64,000 bases of DNA from positions 806,001 to 870,000 of the forward strand of contig OZ006973.1 in the NCBI GenBank assembly GCA_963931085.1. Reading direction: 5' to 3'. This DNA is from UMGS1994 sp944386155 (GTDB taxonomy: Bacteria; Bacillota; Clostridia; TANB77; CAG-508). The notes beneath the pieces were generated by a model. It searched no databases, was not told the DNA's origin, and was given only the letters and a program-made list of their open reading frames with translations. Each line of letters begins with the position of its first letter. The stretch's first letter is position 1. Positions 46,031 to 56,514 of this stretch are shown here, piece after piece. Position numbers and translations under genes: made by a program.

Positions 46031-46074
46031 TTGACAATTTATAAAAAAAGCATTAAAATAGTTAGGTAGCTAAC
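46031..46074 (+). promoter_or_regulatory. marR promoter with overlapping palindromic operator
   Basis: TTGACA at 46031, 17-base spacer, TAAAAT at 46054. GTTAGGTAGCTAAC at 46061-46074 is an inverted repeat (GTTAG, four bases, CTAAC) over the likely start site and is a good candidate for the MarR operator. Confidence 0.7.
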
Positions 46075-46093
46075 AATGAAAAGAGGTGCTTTT

Positions 46094-46549
46094 TTGGAAA
46101 AGAAAGTAGAAGTTGGAAGAAAAATAGAAATGCTTTCTAGACAGATTAGAAGAAAGGTAGATGAAAGTATTTCATCACAAGATTTGACTGCAAAGCAAGC
46201 TATGATTCTTCTTGTTATTTATGATCTATCAAAAGTAAAAGATGTCTATGCTAAAGACATTGAAGATGCTTTTGATATGAGAAGAGCAACCGTAACAGGT
46301 ATTTTGCAACTTATGGAGAAAAACGGAATTATAGTTAGGGAAGAAAATAATGTTGATGGAAGATTAAAAAGAATTAGACTTACACAAAAAGCAATTAATT
46401 TAAGATTAAAAATGAAAAAAAATATTCAAAAAGTAGAGTCTAATTTGTTATCAGATCTATCAAAAGAAGAAATAGAGACATTTTTAAAAATTATGGAAAA
46501 GATGTCTCATAATTTATGTACAAAGAAAGAGGAGGAAAGTAATGATTAA
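46094..46549 (+). CDS. MarR-family regulator
   Basis: A winged-helix regulator of about 151 residues. SSQDLTAKQAMILLVIY, then MRRATVTGILQLMEKNGII (recognition helix) and DGRLKRIRLTQKA (wing). The start is the TTG at 46094, six bases after AAGAGGTG; the ATG at 46076 lies at the edge of the operator and has no ribosome site. It overlaps the exporter genes and very likely controls them. Confidence 0.85.
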   Translation: MEKKVEVGRKIEMLSRQIRRKVDESISSQDLTAKQAMILLVIYDLSKVKDVYAKDIEDAFDMRRATVTGILQLMEKNGIIVREENNVDGRLKRIRLTQKAINLRLKMKKNIQKVESNLLSDLSKEEIETFLKIMEKMSHNLCTKKEEESND

Positions 46550-48308
46550 GAAATTAGCAAGTTACGTAAAGGAGTACAAAAAAGCTGCTATACTAACACC
46601 TTTATTCGTCATTTTAGAAGTAGTCATGGAAGTTATAATTCCTCTTTTAATGGCTAAAATAATAGATGTTGGTATTGCAAATAGTGATGTTAATTATATT
46701 GTTAAAATGGGTATATTTTTAACAATATCAGCAATAATGTCGCTTATATTTGGCATGCTTTCAGGAGCATTTGCTGCAAAAGCATCTGCAGGATTTGCTA
46801 AAAATTTAAGAAAAGCAATGTTTTATAAAGTACAAGATTATTCATTTGAAAATATTGATAAGTTTTCAACATCAAGTTTAATTACTAGAATGACTACAGA
46901 TGTTACTAGAGTTCAAATGGCATTTCAAATGATAATTCGTATACTAGTTAGAGGACCAATTATGATGATATTTGCACTTCTTATGGTATTATCTATTAGT
47001 GTAAAATTATCTTTAGTATTTTTAATTGCTATTCCAGTTTTAGCTGCAATGCTTATATTTATATCATTAAAGGCACATCCAATATTTGAAGCTGTATTTA
47101 AAAAATATGATAAGTTAAATAGAGTTGTTCAAGAAAATTTAAGTGGAATAAGAGTTGTAAAAGCTTTTGTTCGTGAAAAAACAGAAGAAAAGAAATTTCA
47201 AGATGTTAATGATGATATAAAAAATTATTTTGTTAAAGCTGAAAAGATTGTAGCTTTTAACAGTCCAGTAATGCAACTTACAATTTATACATGTATACTA
47301 GTAATTTCTTGGATTGGATCAAGATTAATTGTAGGTGGAGCTATGCAAACAGGACAACTTTCAAGTATTATTACGTATGCTTGGCAAATATTATCTAGTT
47401 TAATGATGCTTTCTATGGTATTTGTTATGATAATTATTTCACAATCATCTGCAGAAAGAATTGTTGAAGTTATAGATGAAGAGCCAGCTATTAAAAATCC
47501 TGAAAATCCTATAAAAGAAGTTAAAGATGGTTCAATATCATTTAAAAATGTTAGCTTCTGTTATAGTGATGAAAAAGATAAGAATAAATTTGCACTAGAG
47601 AATATTAATTTAGATATTAAAGAAGGAGAGACTATCGGTATTATTGGTGGAACAGGAAGTTCTAAATCTACATTAGTTCAATTAATTCCAAGACTTTACG
47701 ATGTAACTAAAGGTGAAATTAAAGTAGGTGGAGTTGATGTAAGAAAATACGATATCCATGCTTTAAGAGATTCTGTTGCAATGGTACTTCAAAAAAATGT
47801 ACTATTTTCAGGAACTATTGCTGAGAATTTAAGATGGGGTAAAAAAGATGCAGATCAGGAAGAACTTGAAGATGCATGTAAACTTGCTCAAGCAGATGGA
47901 TTTATTCAAGAATTTCCATCAAAGTATGAGACAGTGTTAGACCAAGGTGGTACTAATGTATCTGGTGGTCAAAAACAGAGAATTTGTATAGCAAGAGCTA
48001 TATTAAAGAAACCAAAAATATTAATATTAGATGATTCAACTAGTGCAGTAGATACTAAGACAGATAGTTTTATTAGAAAAGCATTTAGAGAGGAAATACC
48101 AAACACAACAAAAATTATTATTGCTCAAAGAGTAACTTCAGTAGAAGATGCTGATAGAATAATTGTAATAGATAATGGAAAAATTAATGGAATTGGTACT
48201 TCTGAAGAATTATTAAAAACAAATAAGATTTATAGAGAAGTATATGAATCACAAATGAAAGGAGATGAGGATGCAAGTGGAGAAGAATTTGAAAAAGAAA
48301 ACGTCTAA
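46542..48308 (+). CDS. Heterodimeric ABC exporter subunit, degenerate site
   Basis: A 588-residue half-transporter: six membrane helices, then an ATPase domain with GGTGSSKST, NVSGGQKQR and ILDDSTSAVD. The Walker B is followed by Asp where the catalytic Glu should be, so this half carries the degenerate nucleotide site typical of heterodimeric exporters. It starts eight bases before the end of marR. Substrate is unknown, likely a drug or lipid. Confidence 0.88.
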   Translation: MIKKLASYVKEYKKAAILTPLFVILEVVMEVIIPLLMAKIIDVGIANSDVNYIVKMGIFLTISAIMSLIFGMLSGAFAAKASAGFAKNLRKAMFYKVQDYSFENIDKFSTSSLITRMTTDVTRVQMAFQMIIRILVRGPIMMIFALLMVLSISVKLSLVFLIAIPVLAAMLIFISLKAHPIFEAVFKKYDKLNRVVQENLSGIRVVKAFVREKTEEKKFQDVNDDIKNYFVKAEKIVAFNSPVMQLTIYTCILVISWIGSRLIVGGAMQTGQLSSIITYAWQILSSLMMLSMVFVMIIISQSSAERIVEVIDEEPAIKNPENPIKEVKDGSISFKNVSFCYSDEKDKNKFALENINLDIKEGETIGIIGGTGSSKSTLVQLIPRLYDVTKGEIKVGGVDVRKYDIHALRDSVAMVLQKNVLFSGTIAENLRWGKKDADQEELEDACKLAQADGFIQEFPSKYETVLDQGGTNVSGGQKQRICIARAILKKPKILILDDSTSAVDTKTDSFIRKAFREEIPNTTKIIIAQRVTSVEDADRIIVIDNGKINGIGTSEELLKTNKIYREVYESQMKGDEDASGEEFEKENV

Positions 48309-50148
48309 ATTAGCAACAATTAAAAGATTACTTAAATATGTTACATCTAATTATAAGATTCAATTAGTAGTTGTTTTTGTAAGTATTATTATTAGTGCTA
48401 TCGTTGGAGTTATTGGTATTGAATTTATTAAGTTCTTAATAGATGATTTTATTACTCCACTTATGACAGCTCAAAATCCTGATTTTACAGATTTATTTAA
48501 TGTTATTTGTATGATGGCCTTAGTATATTTAGCAGGTGTAATTGCAACATATACATATAACAGAATAATGATTACAATTGCTCAAGGCACTCTTCAAAGA
48601 ATTCGTAAAGAATTATTTGATCATATGCAAAAATTGCCTATAAGATATTTTGATAGCAGACCACATGGTGAGATTATGTCTGTTTACACAAATGATGTTG
48701 ATACTTTAGAGCAAATGATTACTCAAAGTATTCCACAAGTACTATCAGCTTTAATTACGATGGTTACAGTATTAGTATCAATGTTTGCAACTAATATTTA
48801 TTTAACTTTAGTTGTTCTTGGTATGGTTGTTATAATGATTTTTGTTTCTAAATATTTAGGAGGAAATAGTTCTAAATTTTTCGTAAAACAACAAGAAGAT
48901 ATAGGAAAAATAAATGGTTACATAGAAGAGATGATGGAAGGACAAAAAGTAGTCAAAGTATTTAACTATGAAGAAGAATCAAAAGACAGATTCGATGATT
49001 TAAATGAAGCTTTATGCGAAAGTAATGCGAAAGCAAATGCATATGCAAACATATTAATGCCTTGTATTATGAATATAGGAAATTTAGGATATGTATTAGT
49101 TGCAGTAATTGGTGGTATGCTTTCAGTTCACAATATTCTTACAATAGGAAGTATAGCAGCTTTCTTACAATTTGTTAAAGCTTTTACAAATCCTTTAGGT
49201 CAAGTTTCTCAACAAATGAACTTTATTATAATGGCATTAGCTGGATCCCAAAGAATATTTGCTCTAATAGATGAAGAAGTAGAAGTAGATGATGGATATG
49301 TTACATTAGTTAATGCTAAAATGGAAGATGGAAAGATTGTTGAATCTGAAGAAAGAACAGGAATGTGGGCTTGGAAACATCCTCATAAAGATGGAAGAAT
49401 TACTTATACAAGACTACGTGGTCAAGTTGAATTTGAGAATGTTCAATTTGGATATGAGGAAAATAAGAGAATTCTTCATGATATAACACTTGCTGCAAAA
49501 GAAGGTCAAAAAGTTTCTTTTGTTGGTGCTACAGGTGCAGGTAAGACTACAATTACTAATTTAATTAATAGATTTTATGATATTCAAGAAGGTAAAATCA
49601 GATATGATAGAATAAATATTCAAAAAATCAAGAAAGATGATTTAAGAAGATCACTTGGTATGGTACTTCAAGATACAAGTTTATTTACGGGTACTATAAA
49701 AGATAATATAAGATATGGCAAATTAGATGCAACAGATGAAGAAATAATTGAAGCTGCAAAACTTTCAAATGCAGATCAATTTATTAGAAAACTTCCAAAA
49801 GGTTATGATACAGAAATAACAGGAAATGGTGAAGGTTTATCACAAGGTCAAAGACAACTTTTATCTATTGCAAGAGCTGCTTTAAATAATCCACCAGTTT
49901 TAATATTAGATGAAGCAACATCAAGTATTGATACAAGAACTGAAAAAATAGTTCAAGAAGGTATGGATAAATTAATGAAAGGTAGAACGGTTTTTGTAAT
50001 AGCACATAGATTATCTACTATAAGAAATTCTGATTTAATAATGGTACTAGATCACGGTAGAATCATTGAAAGAGGAAACCATGAAGAATTAATTGCTAAA
50101 AAAGGAACATATTATGGTTTATATACAGGTGCTATAGAAATAGATTAA
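48271..50148 (+). CDS. Heterodimeric ABC exporter subunit, canonical site
   Basis: A 625-residue half-transporter that pairs with the preceding one. The ATPase domain has GATGAGKTT, LSQGQRQLL and ILDEATSSIDT with the catalytic Glu. The ATG at 48271 is six bases after AAAGGAG; the ATG at 48265 is too close to it. The gene overlaps the previous one. A loop insert between the two domains (GMWAWKHPHKDG) is characteristic of this subfamily. Confidence 0.88.
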   Translation: MQVEKNLKKKTSKLATIKRLLKYVTSNYKIQLVVVFVSIIISAIVGVIGIEFIKFLIDDFITPLMTAQNPDFTDLFNVICMMALVYLAGVIATYTYNRIMITIAQGTLQRIRKELFDHMQKLPIRYFDSRPHGEIMSVYTNDVDTLEQMITQSIPQVLSALITMVTVLVSMFATNIYLTLVVLGMVVIMIFVSKYLGGNSSKFFVKQQEDIGKINGYIEEMMEGQKVVKVFNYEEESKDRFDDLNEALCESNAKANAYANILMPCIMNIGNLGYVLVAVIGGMLSVHNILTIGSIAAFLQFVKAFTNPLGQVSQQMNFIIMALAGSQRIFALIDEEVEVDDGYVTLVNAKMEDGKIVESEERTGMWAWKHPHKDGRITYTRLRGQVEFENVQFGYEENKRILHDITLAAKEGQKVSFVGATGAGKTTITNLINRFYDIQEGKIRYDRINIQKIKKDDLRRSLGMVLQDTSLFTGTIKDNIRYGKLDATDEEIIEAAKLSNADQFIRKLPKGYDTEITGNGEGLSQGQRQLLSIARAALNNPPVLILDEATSSIDTRTEKIVQEGMDKLMKGRTVFVIAHRLSTIRNSDLIMVLDHGRIIERGNHEELIAKKGTYYGLYTGAIEID

Positions 50149-50174
50149 AATATTATCTAAAATTATAAAAAAAT

Positions 50175-50226
50175 AAATGACTCTAAATTATTAAGATTTA
50201 CTTAGTAGTTTAGAGTTATTTTTTGT
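50175..50226 (+). terminator. Intrinsic terminator after ABC exporter
   Basis: AAATGACTCTAAA pairs with TTTAGAGTTATTT, T run after. Confidence 0.75.
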
Positions 50227-50325
50227 TTTTTACTTGAAATATTATTTATTAAGCTATAGAATCTAAAATGGAAATAATAAATAAAATATATAAAATTATT
50301 AATAAAAATTAAAGGAGGAAGAAAA

Positions 50326-51834
50326 ATGAAGAAAATAATTTTAAGAAATAGTATTATTATAAGTTTTGTATTATTTCTTTTTTTGATGTTTTCTAATATT
50401 TCTTATGCAGACTATGGCGTCCCAGAAATAATAGAATATGATGCTACTATAATAGCTGAAGATGGAGTAGAAGTAGAAGATTCTTTAAGTGGAAATCAAA
50501 TAGTAAAAATACCTTATGGAGATAAAGTTCATGTACTTTATGAAACTGAAGGTAAAGCTTTTGCAGAATATAATGGAAAAACAATATCAATTAATTTAGA
50601 AGATATTAAACCTGCAAGTGAAGATGTAGATATATCTAAAGCAAAAGGTGGACAAAAAAACATGTATGTATATAGAGAAGGAGCATTTTTATATAAAGGA
50701 CCTTCTATTACATATGGTAAACTAGATGAAAATATAGAAATACCAGTTGGTACAATAGTAAAAATAGAAGCTTCTACAGAAACGTGGGGATATGTAGAAT
50801 ATGATGGATATAAAGGCTGGGTATATATTTATACATCTGATTATGTAAGTCCATATAGCATGGTTTGTAGCTTAACTGAAATTGCATATAAAGAAACATC
50901 ACATTATATAACTATAAATGAAATAGAATTAACAGATGGCCCAGGAAGTAGTAATGTAGTTGGCACAATACCTGCAGGAGAAAAAATAGATTTTTATTTA
51001 TATTCTAATTATCCAGATCCTCATGGAGAATGTGACTATGTAGTTTATAAAGATTTAAAAGGTTGGTTTCAATGTAACGAGCAAGATGTTTACAAAGATT
51101 ATTCTGAACAAGATTTAAGCATATTTGCAATATCTGATTGTGAAATTTATGAAGATACAAGTTATAATAAAAAAATTGGTACAATACCTGCATATTCAGA
51201 ATTTAAATTAATATATGAAACTGTAGATGAAATCGAACCTAAAGTTTTTATAGAATACAATGGAGTAAGAGGATGGTTAAAACATAATATTTCAGGTTCA
51301 AATGAAAATAGATTTATTTCAGAAGTGCCTAACATATATAAAAGTACTTTAATTCCTAACAAATCAATTAATATAATTGATATTAATACAAAAGAAAATA
51401 CAGGAAAATCCTTAGAAGCAACCAAAGAATATTATGAAATATATAATTACTATGATTTTGATAATAAAACAACATATATTTATGTAGAAGATATAGAAAA
51501 TAAAGAAAATACAGGATGGATTATTTCAAATAGTAGTGATTATTCTTCTAGATATAATTATAGTGATGCTGACTATGAATTTTATTTAAATAATTATGTT
51601 GATTTATCTAGTGTTTTAGAAGTTAATGATGATACTCAAAGTACTGATATAGCTAAAGAAAAAGAAGAAAGTAAAGAAAGTGATAAAAGAAATATTGATA
51701 GTATTTTAGAAAATAAATTATTACTATGTGTTATTTTAGCAGTTATAATTTTTGTAGTAGCAATAATTATTATAGTTTTAGTTAATAAAAATAAAAAGAA
51801 TAAAGTAAATAAAGAAGAAACATCTAAAGAATAA
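50326..51834 (+). CDS. Secreted multi-SH3-domain protein with C-terminal membrane anchor
   Basis: A 502-residue surface protein. The signal peptide ends near SNISYADYG. At least three SH3b-like units follow (for example ATIIAEDGVEVEDS, MYVYREGAFLYKGPSITYG, GSSNVVGTIPAGEKI). The C-terminus has a membrane helix (LLCVILAVIIFVVAIIII) and a basic Lys/Asn-rich tail. SH3b domains often bind cell wall. AGGAGG precedes the ATG. No enzymatic domain was recognised. Confidence 0.75.
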   Translation: MKKIILRNSIIISFVLFLFLMFSNISYADYGVPEIIEYDATIIAEDGVEVEDSLSGNQIVKIPYGDKVHVLYETEGKAFAEYNGKTISINLEDIKPASEDVDISKAKGGQKNMYVYREGAFLYKGPSITYGKLDENIEIPVGTIVKIEASTETWGYVEYDGYKGWVYIYTSDYVSPYSMVCSLTEIAYKETSHYITINEIELTDGPGSSNVVGTIPAGEKIDFYLYSNYPDPHGECDYVVYKDLKGWFQCNEQDVYKDYSEQDLSIFAISDCEIYEDTSYNKKIGTIPAYSEFKLIYETVDEIEPKVFIEYNGVRGWLKHNISGSNENRFISEVPNIYKSTLIPNKSINIIDINTKENTGKSLEATKEYYEIYNYYDFDNKTTYIYVEDIENKENTGWIISNSSDYSSRYNYSDADYEFYLNNYVDLSSVLEVNDDTQSTDIAKEKEESKESDKRNIDSILENKLLLCVILAVIIFVVAIIIIVLVNKNKKNKVNKEETSKE

Positions 51835-51895
51835 AATATAGAGAGTAATAAATAAAAAATAATAATTAAAAAACAACAAAGAAAGTGATTAAAAA

Positions 51896-52243
51896 ATGTT
51901 TTTCTTAATAAAATATATGATTATTTGCTTATTTATGACTATTTTAATTGAAACTTTTATAGCTTTTATAATTGGAATAAGAAATAAAAAAGATTTTATA
52001 AATATTATATTAGTGAATTTTATGACAAATCCATTAGTTGTAAGTATTCCAGTTTATTTTAATATAGTTTATAATGCAAATTATAGAAATATTTCATACA
52101 TAATACTAGAAGTATTTGCTTTTGTTACAGAAGGTTTTGTATATAAAAGAACATTAAATTTTAAAAAAATAAATCCATATTTAGTTTCATTTATTCTAAA
52201 TATAGTATCTTTAGTATGTGGAGAAATTATCGGAAGAATTTAA
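51896..52243 (+). CDS. Small multi-spanning membrane protein
   Basis: A 115-residue protein with three or four hydrophobic helices. It is not similar to anything I recognise. It lies between the SH3 surface protein and a small soluble gene, likely in one transcript. The weak ribosome site AAAGTG lies before the ATG. Confidence 0.55.
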   Translation: MFFLIKYMIICLFMTILIETFIAFIIGIRNKKDFINIILVNFMTNPLVVSIPVYFNIVYNANYRNISYIILEVFAFVTEGFVYKRTLNFKKINPYLVSFILNIVSLVCGEIIGRI

Positions 52244-52263
52244 ATATGATATAGGAGAGAAAA

Positions 52264-52809
52264 ATGGCAAGTTTAATAATACATTTATATGTAGCACAAG
52301 AATACTTAAAAAAACATACAGAAATTTTAAATAAAGAAGATTTTTTAAAAGGTTCGCTAGCACCAGATTTAGAAAAAGAAAAAGTTAAAGCTCATTATGG
52401 GAAGGTTACGGCAAAACCTATATTAAAAGATTATTTAATGGATAATGGAATAAACAATGATTTTGATAAAGGTTATTTTATTCACTTACTTACTGATCTT
52501 TTGTTTTATAATTATTTAATAGATATAGATTATCAAATAAATAAATATGGACTAAATACTTGGAAGAAATTATTATATGATGATTATGATATAATAAGCA
52601 CTAAATATGTTGAAAAATTGGATGTCGAAATTCCGGAATGTGTACAAAAGTATATAGTGTATAAAGATAAAAGCTTATCGCTTTTTCAAGAAGAGGATTT
52701 AGACAAACTAGTTAATAATATTTCGAATATTAATATAGATAAACTTATATTAGAAATAGAAGAAAATAGTGATTTTAATACTATTGAATATTTTAAAAAT
52801 ATGAAATAA
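52264..52809 (+). CDS. Small protein, possibly zinc-dependent phospholipase C-like
   Basis: A 181-residue protein. Its start (MASLIIHLYVAQEYL) and GSLAPDLEKEK, plus a His cluster in AHYG and FIHLLTDLLFY, faintly resemble the zinc-dependent phospholipase C fold. The match is not strong. AGGAGAG precedes the ATG. Confidence 0.45.
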   Translation: MASLIIHLYVAQEYLKKHTEILNKEDFLKGSLAPDLEKEKVKAHYGKVTAKPILKDYLMDNGINNDFDKGYFIHLLTDLLFYNYLIDIDYQINKYGLNTWKKLLYDDYDIISTKYVEKLDVEIPECVQKYIVYKDKSLSLFQEEDLDKLVNNISNINIDKLILEIEENSDFNTIEYFKNMK

Positions 52810-52834
52810 ATAATAAAACATATATATAAGCAGA

Positions 52835-52867
52835 AAAACAAGATAAACATTTGTTATCTTGTTTTTT
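52835..52867 (+). terminator. Intrinsic terminator
   Basis: AAAACAAGATAA pairs with TTATCTTGTTTT, T run after. Confidence 0.85.
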
Positions 52868-53027
52868 GTTTTTCTTGTTTTTATACATATTTCATGATAT
52901 AATAAAAGCCAATTTATAGACATTTTTAATAGATTTGTATTAAAAGATATACAAATATTATCTTAATAGATATTATGTCATTAAATTTTATATACGTATA
53001 TTGTAAAATAATTTTTTTGGAGGAAAT

Positions 53028-54986
53028 ATGAATTTTAAGATACATTCAGAATATAAGCCAACAGGAGATCAGCCTGAAGCAATTAAATATTTGTCTGATG
53101 GGATTAAAGAAGGAAAAAAGTTTCAAACTCTTCTTGGTGTTACTGGTTCTGGTAAAACTTTTACAATGGCAAATGTAATTGAAAAAGTTCAAAGGCCAAC
53201 ACTAGTTTTAGCACATAACAAAACTTTAGCAGGACAATTATATTCTGAATTTAAAGAATTTTTCCCAGAAAACGCAGTAGAATATTTTGTATCATATTAT
53301 GATTATTATCAACCAGAAGCATATATTGCTCAATCAGATACTTATATAGAAAAAGATGCTTCTATAAATGATGAAATAGATAAACTTCGTCATTCAGCAA
53401 CAGCTTCTTTATTTGAAAGAAGAGATGTAATTATTGTAGCATCAGTATCATGTATCTATGGCTTAGGTGATCCAATAGACTATGAAAATATGATAGTATC
53501 TTTAAGACCAGGAATGGAAAAGCCAAGAAATGAAGTAATGAAAAAATTAATTACAATGCAATATACTAGAAATGAACTCGATTTTAAAAGAGGAACTTTT
53601 AGAGCAAAAGGTGATGTTTTAGAAATATATCCATCTAATAAAGAAGAATCTGCAATTAGAGTTGAATATTGGGGAGATGAAATAGATAAGATATCTGAAA
53701 TAAATCCTTTAACCGGAAAAGTAATAGCTTCTAGAAATCATGTAATGATTTATCCTAATTCACATTATGTTACAACTAAGGATAAAAGAGATAGAGCAAT
53801 AGAAACTATTGAAGCAGAACTTGAAGAGAGAATTAAATATTTTAAAGAAAATAAAAAATTAATTGAAGCACAAAGAATTGAAGAAAGAACTAATTTTGAT
53901 ATAGAGATGCTTAAAGAGACAGGATTTTGCCAAGGTATAGAAAATTATTCTAGACATATTAGTGGTAGACCTGCTGGAAGTGCTCCATATACATTATTTG
54001 ATTATTTCCCTGATGATTTTTTACTTTTAATAGATGAATCACATGCTACAATACCACAAGTAAGAGCAATGTATAATGGAGATAGAGCAAGAAAAGAATC
54101 TTTAGTAAATTACGGATTTAGACTTCCTTCTGCATTTGATAATAGACCACTTAAATTTAACGAATTTGAGGATAGAATTAATCAATGTATATTTGTTAGT
54201 GCAACACCTGCTGAATATGAAAAAGAACATTCTAAAGAAAATGTAGTAGAACAGATTATAAGACCTACTGGACTATTAGACCCATTAATTGAAGTAAAAC
54301 CAGTAGAGAATCAAATTGATGATTTAATAACTCAAATAAATGAAAGAACTGAAAAAGGCGAAAGAGTTTTAGTAACTACTTTAACTAAAAAGATGGCAGA
54401 AGATTTAACAGCATATCTTAAAAATATAGGAATTAAAGTTAGATATATGCATTCAGATATAAAGGCTTTAGAGAGAATGGAGATAATAAGAGATTTAAGA
54501 CTCGGCGAATTTGATGTATTAGTTGGAATAAATCTTTTAAGAGAAGGTTTAGACATACCAGAAGTTTCTTTAGTTGCAATCTTAGATGCAGATAAAGAAG
54601 GATTTTTAAGATCAGAAAGATCATTAATACAGACAATCGGACGTGCTGCAAGAAATACAGATGGAAAAGTTATAATGTATGCTGATGCTTTAACAGAGTC
54701 TATGGAAAAAGCAATTAGCGAAACAAATAGAAGAAGAAAAATACAAAAAGAATATAATGAAAAACATGGAATTACTCCAAAAACAATTAAGAAATCCGTA
54801 AGAGAAGTAATTAAAGCTACAATAGTAGAAGATGTTTCAGCAAAATATAACATAAATAAAGATGAATCTATAGAAGATATAATAAATAAACTTACAGATG
54901 AAATGCTAAAAGCTGCAAGCAATATGGAATTCGAAAAAGCAGCAGAGCTAAGAGACAAGATTAAAGAGTTAGATAATATGAAATAA
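53028..54986 (+). CDS. uvrB: Excinuclease ABC subunit B
   Basis: A 652-residue UvrB, the damage-verifying helicase of nucleotide-excision repair. The Walker A is GVTGSGKTFTMA, then YYDYYQPEAYI (the beta-hairpin), LLIDESH, and the C-terminal UVR motif (FEKAAELRDKIKEL) that binds UvrC. The ATG follows TGGAGG. uvrA lies about 4.6 kb downstream, separated by the HipA-like and GC-richer genes, which suggests insertion into an ancestral uvrB-uvrA pair. Confidence 0.95.
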   Translation: MNFKIHSEYKPTGDQPEAIKYLSDGIKEGKKFQTLLGVTGSGKTFTMANVIEKVQRPTLVLAHNKTLAGQLYSEFKEFFPENAVEYFVSYYDYYQPEAYIAQSDTYIEKDASINDEIDKLRHSATASLFERRDVIIVASVSCIYGLGDPIDYENMIVSLRPGMEKPRNEVMKKLITMQYTRNELDFKRGTFRAKGDVLEIYPSNKEESAIRVEYWGDEIDKISEINPLTGKVIASRNHVMIYPNSHYVTTKDKRDRAIETIEAELEERIKYFKENKKLIEAQRIEERTNFDIEMLKETGFCQGIENYSRHISGRPAGSAPYTLFDYFPDDFLLLIDESHATIPQVRAMYNGDRARKESLVNYGFRLPSAFDNRPLKFNEFEDRINQCIFVSATPAEYEKEHSKENVVEQIIRPTGLLDPLIEVKPVENQIDDLITQINERTEKGERVLVTTLTKKMAEDLTAYLKNIGIKVRYMHSDIKALERMEIIRDLRLGEFDVLVGINLLREGLDIPEVSLVAILDADKEGFLRSERSLIQTIGRAARNTDGKVIMYADALTESMEKAISETNRRRKIQKEYNEKHGITPKTIKKSVREVIKATIVEDVSAKYNINKDESIEDIINKLTDEMLKAASNMEFEKAAELRDKIKELDNMK

Positions 54987-55054
54987 TAAATTAAAAAAGA
55001 ATGAATAATAAGTTTGTCTCATATTATCTAGTAGTAAAGTGAGATGATTAATAT

Positions 55055-56134
55055 ATGAGCTTAGATAAAAAACATTTAGGATCAGGACGTTTTATAGATG
55101 CAAATTATCCTGATTATATAGTAGTTAGAGATGTTCATGAAGGTGATGTAAAAGGAAAGATGGAACTTTCAAGAGCTATAAAAATAGATGAAGCAGAAGA
55201 TTTAAAGCCAAGAAGAGGAATCTTTAAACCAATGCATGAAATCTTTAAAAAGAGAAAAAACAAAAAGGTTTATAGATACGCAAATCATTATGGAGAATAT
55301 GTTGCATATAGAATAGCAGAAGAAATTGATGTTCCAGCATGTATTGTTGATATGGCAAAAAGAAAACATACAAATAAATATACTAGAAAAACATCAGATA
55401 TAGAAGGATGTATAAGTTATATACATAAACTTAAAGGAGATTCTGTAGTATCTGGAATTACAATACTAGAAGAATATAGAAGAGAAGTTCTAGAAAAACA
55501 AGGAATACAGTCAAATGCTTCAGACAATAATAATATAGATACGATTATTAAAGCAGTAGATTGGTATTTAAGAAAAAAGTCTGATTTGTCTAATCAAAGA
55601 ATAAATGAAATATTAAAATCTATTGTAGAGATGACTGTGTTTGATTGTGCTTTTGGAAATTCAGATAGAAATGATGATAATTGGGGAATTTGGTTTAAAC
55701 CAAACGAAGAAGATGTAAATCAAAGAGTTGAACTTTATCCAACTTATGATAATGAAAGAATATTAGGATTTATGGAAAGAGAAGATGTTGTAAAAGCTAT
55801 CTTAGAAGATGATGATACTATTAAAAGATATCATAATGAAACATTACTTTCTAGAATCGGTTTTCCTCCTAAAAAAGAAAAAGTAAATTATAAAGATATG
55901 ATAAAATATCTATTAGATAATTATCCTGAATGGACAAGAAGCGGATTAGATAAAGTCTTAAATTTAAGAGAAAAAGATTTAGAAGATATACTTTCTGAGT
56001 GTGAAGGCTTAGAAGCTTCTTATAAAATGTTTAGTATGGCAATATTCAAAGATAGAAGAGAAAATATAAGACAATGTTTAAATGAATATTATTTAAAACA
56101 AAGTGCTAAAAAATATGAAGGAGAAGAATTATAA
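55055..56134 (+). CDS. HipA-like kinase 1
   Basis: A 359-residue protein with HipA/CtkA kinase features: RRGIFKPMHEIFKK (lysine and P-loop region), NHYGEYVAYRIAEEIDVPAC, FDCAFGNSDRNDDNWG near residue 196 (catalytic Asp and metal Asn), and YPTYDNERILG (metal-binding Asp). HipA proteins phosphorylate a client such as a tRNA synthetase and are toxins in several systems. The usual N-terminal subdomain is reduced. The start is at 55055, with AAAGTGAG upstream. The next two genes follow closely. Confidence 0.7.
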   Translation: MSLDKKHLGSGRFIDANYPDYIVVRDVHEGDVKGKMELSRAIKIDEAEDLKPRRGIFKPMHEIFKKRKNKKVYRYANHYGEYVAYRIAEEIDVPACIVDMAKRKHTNKYTRKTSDIEGCISYIHKLKGDSVVSGITILEEYRREVLEKQGIQSNASDNNNIDTIIKAVDWYLRKKSDLSNQRINEILKSIVEMTVFDCAFGNSDRNDDNWGIWFKPNEEDVNQRVELYPTYDNERILGFMEREDVVKAILEDDDTIKRYHNETLLSRIGFPPKKEKVNYKDMIKYLLDNYPEWTRSGLDKVLNLREKDLEDILSECEGLEASYKMFSMAIFKDRRENIRQCLNEYYLKQSAKKYEGEEL

Positions 56135-56151
56135 TAATTGGAGGAATTTGT

Positions 56152-56514
56152 ATGGATGTTTTATATTTAAAATGGCATGATTTAGATGAAGACAAAAAAT
56201 ATATTATTGGAGCTTTATGTAAGAAAAATAATAAATATTACTTTAAATTAAGCAAGGAACATGTAGAAGAAGCGGAAAAACATGGCTTTTCAATGTTTAC
56301 AATACCTTTTTCTGATTTTGATAAAATATATGAAAGTGATGAAATTTTTTCAATATTTAAAATAAGACTACCAAAGATAGAAAATTATGACGAAGAAGAT
56401 TTAAAAGAACTCTTAGATGAAATGGGAATGGATAAGTTCGATGAATTTGAATATTTAGAGAAAACAAAAGGAATAATAAGTCAAGATAATTTTATTGTAG
56501 AAAAGGAGAAATAA
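56152..56514 (+). CDS. Small protein between two HipA-like kinases, HipS-like by position
   Basis: A 120-residue soluble protein. It contains FDKIYESDEIFSIFKIRLP, which resembles the N1 subdomain of HipA proteins, the part that is a separate antitoxin (HipS) in HipBST systems. No DNA-binding domain is visible. Its stop abuts the second kinase gene. The antitoxin role is inference from position and resemblance. Confidence 0.5.
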   Translation: MDVLYLKWHDLDEDKKYIIGALCKKNNKYYFKLSKEHVEEAEKHGFSMFTIPFSDFDKIYESDEIFSIFKIRLPKIENYDEEDLKELLDEMGMDKFDEFEYLEKTKGIISQDNFIVEKEK

